Source of the DNA: Streptomyces sp. CC0208
GTDB lineage: Bacteria > Actinomycetota > Actinomycetes > Streptomycetales > Streptomycetaceae
Length of the DNA: 64,000 bases
Assembly (NCBI RefSeq): GCF_003443735.1
Contig: NZ_CP031969.1
Coordinates: 8,370,001 to 8,434,000 of the forward strand
Direction: 5' to 3'
A program made the position numbers and the translations under genes. The notes beneath the pieces are model-generated. The model was not told where the DNA came from. It did not search any database and saw nothing but the letters and a program-made list of their open reading frames with translations. This document shows positions 59,347 to 64,000 of the stretch, in pieces. Every line of letters begins with the position of its first letter. The first letter of the stretch is position 1.

Positions 59347-59957
59347 GTGCCGTGAGCACCACACCCTCAACCCCCACGGCCTCAACCCCCACGCCCCCCA
59401 CCTCCGCACCCGCCCGCCGGGACGCCGAGGCGACCCGGGCCGCCATCCTCAGGGCGGCCCGCTACCTCCTGGCCCGCACCCCGCACGCCGACATCACCCT
59501 CAAGGCGGTCGCCGAACGAGCGGGCGTCAGCCCGCCGTTGATCGTGAAGTACTTCGGCAACAAGGACGCCTTGTTCGCTCGCGTCATGTCCTTCGAGTCC
59601 GACGCGACGGCCCTGCTCGACGCCCCCCTGGACGAACTGGGCCGCCACATGGTCCACCACGTCCTCACCGGCCAGATCGAACGCGGCGCCGACCCCCTGC
59701 TCCGGATCGCCTTCGCCCCCGTCCAGGGCGAGCACGGCGACATCCTGCGCGTCAACTTCCGCGCCCAGGTGGTGGATCGCCTCGCGCAGCGCCTGCACGG
59801 GCCCGACGCCGGCCTGCGCGCCGAACTCGCGGTGGGCACTCTCCTCGGCCTGGGCGTGATGTACGGCATCGCCCGGGGCACCGAGCTGAGGGCGACCGCC
59901 GTGGAGGACCTCGTGGACCGCTACGCCCCCACGGTGCAGGCCCACCTGACGCCCTAG
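59343..59957 (+). CDS. TetR/AcrR-family regulator of the MFS exporter
   Basis: The product has 204 residues. A Thr/Pro-rich leader of about 25 residues precedes the helix-turn-helix (ATRAAILRAARYLLA, then ITLKAVAERAGVSPPLIVKYFGNKDALFARV, best seen in AERAGVSPPLIVKYFGNKD). The C-terminal half resembles TetR ligand domains. It is translationally coupled to the MFS gene. Its end overlaps that of the convergent flavoenzyme by four bases. Confidence 0.92.
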   Translation: MSAVSTTPSTPTASTPTPPTSAPARRDAEATRAAILRAARYLLARTPHADITLKAVAERAGVSPPLIVKYFGNKDALFARVMSFESDATALLDAPLDELGRHMVHHVLTGQIERGADPLLRIAFAPVQGEHGDILRVNFRAQVVDRLAQRLHGPDAGLRAELAVGTLLGLGVMYGIARGTELRATAVEDLVDRYAPTVQAHLTP

Positions 59958-61666
59958 CGGAACAGCCGGTCCAGGAAGGCGTTGCCGAACACGCCGTGCG
60001 GGTCGAGCCGGTCCAGAACGCCCGCCGCCTTCCCCCACACCGCCTCACCGAACGACCCGGGAATCGTCGTTCCGAGCACCTCCTCGTCCGCCCACACGGC
60101 GTCGTCCGTGTAGGCCCAGCCCTTGGACCACTCGACGCGCGTCCCCTCGTAGCCGTCGAACAGGAACTGCTCGATCTCCCGCAGGAAGGCCTCCGCGTAC
60201 GGCGTCCCCGGCAGCGTCAGGATGTCCAGCCACACCGCGGTGTCCCACTCGGGACGCGTCCCCTCCGCCCGCAGCGCCGACAGCAGCGGGGCCCGCGCCC
60301 CGGCCAGCTCGGCCTCGGCCGGATCGTCGAGCCCGGTCACCCTGATCTCCACCGTCCCGTTGACCGGGAACTTCCCCTGAGCGGTGTAGGCGGCCAGCCG
60401 CTCCCGGTAGAAGTCCGCGAACTCGGAGACCACCCGTTGCACCTGGTCCCGGCCGGTCAGCACGGCGTACCCGTTCGCCGTCACCCGCAGCGTGGTCGGC
60501 TTGATGTACAGCAGCGTGTTCTTGGACGGCCCCCAGATGTCCGCCGACAGCGTCGCCGTGAGCCCCACGGTCGCCACGTCGAGCTGGGCGTTGCCGAGCA
60601 CCGGCGCGAGATACCAGGCCGCGTCCGACACCATCCGCCCGGCCAGATCCGCCACCACGGTCGGGACGTTGTCGGAGAAGGGGTAGTTGTACGGCGAGGT
60701 CACGCGCCGTGAGGTCAGCGGCCTGGTCGGCGCCACGCTCCACACCTTCAGCCACGGGAACTCCGTGTAGGCGAACCAGATCGCCTCGACCCGCCCGGCC
60801 TGGTCCAGGAAGCTCGCGAAGGTCCGCCCGTCACCGCCGGGTGCCGCGAAGAGCTCCGCCGCCGGGATGTCGACCCGGCTCACACAGCGCAGATTGCTGT
60901 TGGCGCCCACCCGCAGGACGACCTCGGTGACGAAGGTCCGCCCGAGATGGGTGAGCAGGGCGGCGCTGTCGGCCTCGGCGCGGCTGAAGGTACGCAGGGT
61001 GTACGCCCCGCTGTCCTCGTCCCACACCACCGCCGTCAGCGACAGGATGCGATTGCTCAGCGAGCCGTACGTCTGTCCCGGCAGCCGCTGCTCCCCGGCG
61101 GCCGGAACCGCCGTGCCGTGCGCGTCGATCGCCAGCGCGCCGCCCAGGGTGAGGTCACCGGGCGCGGGCGCGGCGGTGACCCCGAGTCCGTGCCCCTCCA
61201 GATAGGTGAGCAGCGCCTCCAGCGTGACGCCGGTGCCGGCCCGCACGGCGGAGGCGGAGTCCAGGGACAGACCGGTGAGGTGGGAGGCGGTGTCGACGAG
61301 GAGGACGGGCGCGTCCGACGCCGTGCCCTCGGTGATGGTCAGGGGCGACCAGCCGTGCGAGGAGCCGCGGGCGCGGACCCGCCAGCCGTGCCGCCAGGCC
61401 CAGTTGACGACCTCGACCACCTGGTCCGGGCCGGTGGGCGCACAGGCCCACAGCCCGTCTGCGGTGATCTCGCCGACCCAGTTCCGGTACGCCGAGCGGT
61501 GCAGGGCCACACCAGCCGGGAAACCGGGCAGCTCCTCGGCCGCGGCCGTCGGATCGGCCGGCAGCAGAACCGGTACGGCGGCCAGGGCTGCGGCGCTGAG
61601 GAGGAAGCCGCGACGGGACCAGGACGAGTCTTCCTGCGGGTGGTGGCTCAATGAACGATCAGTCAC
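59954..61666 (-). CDS. Tat-exported cholesterol oxidase-like flavoenzyme (VAO type II)
   Basis: The product has 570 residues. The Tat signal is SWSRRGFLLSAAALAAVPVLL. The FAD domain contains VRARGSSHGWSPLT, whose His is the covalent FAD attachment position in type II cholesterol oxidase, and APAPGDLTLGGALAIDAHGTAVP. The C-terminal substrate domain has YIKPTTLRVTANGYAVL and WSKGWAYTDDAVWAD, ending DPHGVFGNAFLDRLF. It probably oxidises a sterol or similar alcohol outside the cell. GTG at 61666 is six bases from TAGCGT, so the mRNA may be leaderless. Confidence 0.9.
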   Translation of the reverse strand: MTDRSLSHHPQEDSSWSRRGFLLSAAALAAVPVLLPADPTAAAEELPGFPAGVALHRSAYRNWVGEITADGLWACAPTGPDQVVEVVNWAWRHGWRVRARGSSHGWSPLTITEGTASDAPVLLVDTASHLTGLSLDSASAVRAGTGVTLEALLTYLEGHGLGVTAAPAPGDLTLGGALAIDAHGTAVPAAGEQRLPGQTYGSLSNRILSLTAVVWDEDSGAYTLRTFSRAEADSAALLTHLGRTFVTEVVLRVGANSNLRCVSRVDIPAAELFAAPGGDGRTFASFLDQAGRVEAIWFAYTEFPWLKVWSVAPTRPLTSRRVTSPYNYPFSDNVPTVVADLAGRMVSDAAWYLAPVLGNAQLDVATVGLTATLSADIWGPSKNTLLYIKPTTLRVTANGYAVLTGRDQVQRVVSEFADFYRERLAAYTAQGKFPVNGTVEIRVTGLDDPAEAELAGARAPLLSALRAEGTRPEWDTAVWLDILTLPGTPYAEAFLREIEQFLFDGYEGTRVEWSKGWAYTDDAVWADEEVLGTTIPGSFGEAVWGKAAGVLDRLDPHGVFGNAFLDRLFR

Positions 61667-61803
61667 GGGGTCACGCTAGGGCGGATGTTGACACGTGCAT
61701 GCCCTGCGTCGAAACGTGTCACCCATGTGAGTGAACTATTCGCGGGTCCCACCCCGGAGCGACCCGTTCCGCGCAGGTCGGCGACAGATGACAGACTGAC
61801 GCC

Positions 61804-62787
61804 ATGGACGAGCGCACATTCGGCAGGTCGCAGCAGCACGCATCCGTCGTCGGACTCGGCACCTGGCAACTGGGAGCCGACTGGGGAGACGTCGACGACA
61901 AGGAAGCCCTCTCGGTACTGGAGGCGGCCGCCGAGTCGGGCGTCACCTTCTTCGACACCGCGGACGTGTACGGCGACGGACGCAGCGAGCAGACCATCGC
62001 CGCATTCCTCAGCGGCAGGCCCGACCTGCATGTGCTGGTCGCGACGAAGATGGGCCGCCGCGTCGACCAGATCCCCGAGAACTACGTCCTCGACAACTTC
62101 CGCGCCTGGAACGACCGTTCCCGCCGCAACCTCGGCGTCGACCGCATCGACCTGGTCCAGCTGCACTGCCCGCCGACGCCCGTCTACTCCACCGACGAGG
62201 TGTTCGACGCCCTCGACACCCTGGTCGAGGAGGAGCGCATCGCCCAGTACGGCGTCAGCGTGGAGACCTGCGAGGAGGCGCTGACCGCGATCGCCCGGCC
62301 CGGTGTGGCGAGCGTGCAGATCATCCTCAACGCCTTCCGCATGAAGCCGTTGCGCGAGGTGCTCCCCGCCGCGCAGGAGGCGGGCGTGGGCATCATCGCC
62401 CGGGTCCCGCTGGCCTCCGGCCTGCTGTCCGGCAAGTACACCCGGGACACCGTCTTCCCGGAGAACGACCACCGCGCCTACAACCGGCACGGCGAGGCCT
62501 TCGACGTGGGCGAGACCTTCTCCGGCGTGGACTACACGACCGGTGTCGAGGCCGCCGCCGAGTTCTCGGCGCTGGCACCCGAGGGCTACAGCCCGGCCCA
62601 GCTCGCCCTGCGCTGGATCATCGAGCAGCCCGGCGTCACCACCGTCATCCCCGGCGCCCGCAACCCCGACCAGGCCCGCGCCAACGCGGCCGCCGCCAAA
62701 CTGCCGCCGCTGTCCGAGGAGACCCTCGCAGCGATCCGCGACCTCTACGACCGCCGGATCAAGGACCAGGTCGAGAACCGCTGGTGA
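61804..62787 (+). CDS. Aldo/keto reductase
   Basis: The product has 327 residues. FFDTADVYGDGRSE holds Asp and Tyr, ATKMG the Lys and LVQLHCPP the His of the catalytic tetrad. PEGYSPAQLALRWIIEQPGVTTVIPGARNP, in its ALRWIIEQPGVTTVIPGA part, is the cofactor end. It is a general NADPH-dependent reductase of the type seen with sugar or aldehyde substrates. ATG at 61804 is used. It is divergent from the flavoenzyme gene. Confidence 0.92.
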   Translation: MDERTFGRSQQHASVVGLGTWQLGADWGDVDDKEALSVLEAAAESGVTFFDTADVYGDGRSEQTIAAFLSGRPDLHVLVATKMGRRVDQIPENYVLDNFRAWNDRSRRNLGVDRIDLVQLHCPPTPVYSTDEVFDALDTLVEEERIAQYGVSVETCEEALTAIARPGVASVQIILNAFRMKPLREVLPAAQEAGVGIIARVPLASGLLSGKYTRDTVFPENDHRAYNRHGEAFDVGETFSGVDYTTGVEAAAEFSALAPEGYSPAQLALRWIIEQPGVTTVIPGARNPDQARANAAAAKLPPLSEETLAAIRDLYDRRIKDQVENRW

Positions 62788-62794
62788 ACCCGCC

Positions 62795-62825
62795 CGGCTC
62801 CGGGACACGGCCGCTCCCGGAGCCG
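62795..62825 (+). terminator. Hairpin after the aldo/keto reductase
   Basis: CGGCTCCGGGA (62795-62805) pairs with TCCCGGAGCCG (62815-62825) around a nine-base loop, eight bases after the stop codon. Confidence 0.7.
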
Positions 62826-62863
62826 CGCTGTTTGAACGATCAGGCACCGGATACACGGACCGC

Positions 62864-63349
62864 ATGGTCGATACGGTGAGACGGACAGGCCGCGACGAAA
62901 CCGAGGAAGAGCGCGCGGACCGCATGTGGGGCGAACTCATCCAGGAGATCCGCGTCGCGCAGACAGGTGTGCAGATCCTGTTCGGCTTCCTGCTCACCGT
63001 GGTCTTCACCCCGAAGTACGCCCACCTGGCCCACACCGACCAGGTCATCTACATCGTGACCGTCGTCCTCGGCTCCTGCGCCACCGGAGCCCTCATAGGA
63101 CCGGTCTCCCTGCACCGTCTCGTCTCGGGCCGGCGCATCAAACCCCAGGCCGTGCGGATCGCCTCCCGGCTGACCTTCGTCGGGCTGGTCCTCCTGCTGA
63201 CGACGATGACGGCCGCCCTGCTGTTGGTTCTGCGCGTGGCGACCCACGACGACTGGGTGCCCTGGCTCGTCACCGCAGTCGTGGCCTGGTACCTGGCGTG
63301 CTGGTTCGGAGTGCCCCTGTGGACGCGTCGGCGTTACACGACGCGGTGA
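62864..63349 (+). CDS. DUF6328 small membrane protein
   Basis: The product has 161 residues. RADRMWGELIQEIRVAQTGVQILFGFLLTVVF, seen in its ELIQEIRVAQTGVQILFGFL part, is the DUF6328 signature; four membrane helices follow, with charged RLVSGRRIKPQA between. The family's function is unknown. ATG at 62864 lacks a strong ribosome binding site; the frame upstream is not protein-like. Its last 80 bases overlap the convergent membrane protein gene. Confidence 0.82.
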   Translation: MVDTVRRTGRDETEEERADRMWGELIQEIRVAQTGVQILFGFLLTVVFTPKYAHLAHTDQVIYIVTVVLGSCATGALIGPVSLHRLVSGRRIKPQAVRIASRLTFVGLVLLLTTMTAALLLVLRVATHDDWVPWLVTAVVAWYLACWFGVPLWTRRRYTTR

Positions 63350-63962
63350 GGGCGAGCCGGTCCAACTGCCGGTCGTGCGGGCGTGACAGCACCAGTACCG
63401 AGACCGTGGCACCGATCAGCGCGCAGAACATGTCCCACTGGGTGTCCCACACATCGCCCTGCGTGGCCAGGAAGGCGTCCGCCGCCTGACCGCCGATCAC
63501 CGCGGCCGCCCACTCCAGCATCTCGAAGACGGCGCTGAAGGCCAGACACGCGCACACCGTCAGCGGCGCCAGCCAGCGGCTGCCCCGCAGCGGCGAGGTA
63601 CGGCCGAGCAGCTCCCGGACGAGGACCGCCGGCACGAACCCCTGCATGAGGTGGCCGAAACGGTCGTACGGATTGCGGTCGAGGCCGAACGTGTCACGCA
63701 CCCAGTCGCCGAGCGGGACCTGCGCGTAGGTGTAGTGGCCGCCCACGATCAGTACGAGCGCGTGGACCGCCAGCAGACAGCACAGCAGGTCGGTCAGCGG
63801 GAAGCGGCGCCACGTCAGCACGATCAGCGGCAGCCCGACCAGGACCCACACGGTCTCCAGGAACCAGGTGGTGCGGTCGCGCGGGCCCCAGGCGGACAGG
63901 GCCAGCGCGGCGACCACGGCCCAGGCGAGCAGGACGGGCAGGCGCCGTCGCACAGCGGTCAT
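63270..63962 (-). CDS. DUF2238 (YjdF-like) integral membrane protein
   Basis: The product has 230 residues and about six membrane helices. GGHYTYAQVPLGDWVRDTFGLDRNPYDRFGHLMQGF, in its DTFGLDRNPYDRFGHLMQGF part, and the later GDVWDTQWDMFCALIGA are hallmarks of the family. The function is unknown. ATG at 63962 follows AAGGAGTG. The C-terminal tail of about 27 residues is encoded in the overlap with DUF6328 and looks low in complexity. Confidence 0.88.
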   Translation of the reverse strand: MTAVRRRLPVLLAWAVVAALALSAWGPRDRTTWFLETVWVLVGLPLIVLTWRRFPLTDLLCCLLAVHALVLIVGGHYTYAQVPLGDWVRDTFGLDRNPYDRFGHLMQGFVPAVLVRELLGRTSPLRGSRWLAPLTVCACLAFSAVFEMLEWAAAVIGGQAADAFLATQGDVWDTQWDMFCALIGATVSVLVLSRPHDRQLDRLALTASCNADASTGALRTSTPGTRPRLR

Positions 63963-64000
63963 GAGGCACTCCTTGTCGTAGGAGCCCTCATCGTCGGGCA

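Overview
The window looks like a chromosome segment of a Streptomyces species or a very close relative. It is about 72% GC by eye and codon third positions are nearly all G or C. GTG starts are frequent and many start codons sit 6-7 bases after a -10-like hexamer, as in leaderless transcripts. It carries typical Streptomyces genes: melC1/melC2, popR with clpP3/clpP4, a SigB-family sigma factor, an ECF42 sigma factor with a YCII/DGPF partner, a streptophobe-family membrane protein, a DUF6777 protein, a LitR-type photoreceptor regulator and an SPW-repeat protein. I see no rRNA, tRNA, insertion sequence, prophage or CRISPR array.

Layout. 1-5 kb: end of an epimerase gene, two acetyltransferases, a secreted two-domain protein and a small APH-type kinase. 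5-9.8 kb: a light and DNA-repair block, with an SPW membrane protein divergent from a MerR/B12 (LitR/CarH-like) regulator, which converges on a photolyase gene co-oriented with an SDR-DUF2867 gene. 10-18.5 kb: a sulfur-scavenging block. A LysR regulator is divergent from a cysteine-containing leader peptide, followed by SfnG, a DszC/SfnB-like enzyme, SsuE, SfnB, SsuD and a hydrolase. 18.5-20.1 kb: YCII protein and ECF42 sigma factor. 20.2-23.9 kb: aldehyde dehydrogenase, a cyclodipeptide synthase with no recognisable tailoring oxidase, a beta-hydroxyacid dehydrogenase and an F420/FMN-type oxidoreductase. 24-28.2 kb: IclR regulator divergent from a 3-dehydroshikimate dehydratase, then an aldo/keto reductase and a second split-barrel protein. 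28.2-29.0 kb: a non-coding stretch holding a 211-base-period tandem repeat. 29-36.5 kb: general metabolism (dienelactone hydrolase, VOC protein, adenosine deaminase, DinB protein, exported carotenoid oxygenase, LysR, aldo/keto reductase, DUF1905, SnoaL-like).

36.8-44.1 kb is a signalling and membrane block: FHA-FHA-ABC transporter, SH3-like protein, Ser/Thr kinase, streptophobe protein and DUF6777 protein. 44.1-49.8 kb is a stress and proteolysis block: anti-sigma-type ATPase, SigB-family sigma factor with consensus promoters for its own class, methyltransferase, popR, clpP4, clpP3 and an epoxide hydrolase. 49.8-64 kb holds VOC proteins, an SGNH lipoprotein, a methyltransferase/TetR pair sharing a strong palindromic operator, an RNase HI with an extra C-terminal module, SRPBCC, the melanin operon, an FAD monooxygenase, an MFS/TetR pair with its own operator, a Tat-exported cholesterol-oxidase-like flavoenzyme, an aldo/keto reductase and two small membrane proteins whose genes overlap tail to tail.

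The most informative signals are regulatory: the leader peptide of the sulfur block, three GNNT-N15-GGGTAY promoters linking the sigma gene to its putative anti-sigma partner, a PopR box inside a perfect hairpin, and several operator palindromes between divergent genes. Candidates for less-described biology are the orphan cyclodipeptide synthase neighbourhood, the FHA-ABC/kinase/streptophobe/DUF6777 block, the ClpP4 subunit lacking its catalytic histidine, and the tandem repeat at 28.2-29.0 kb.
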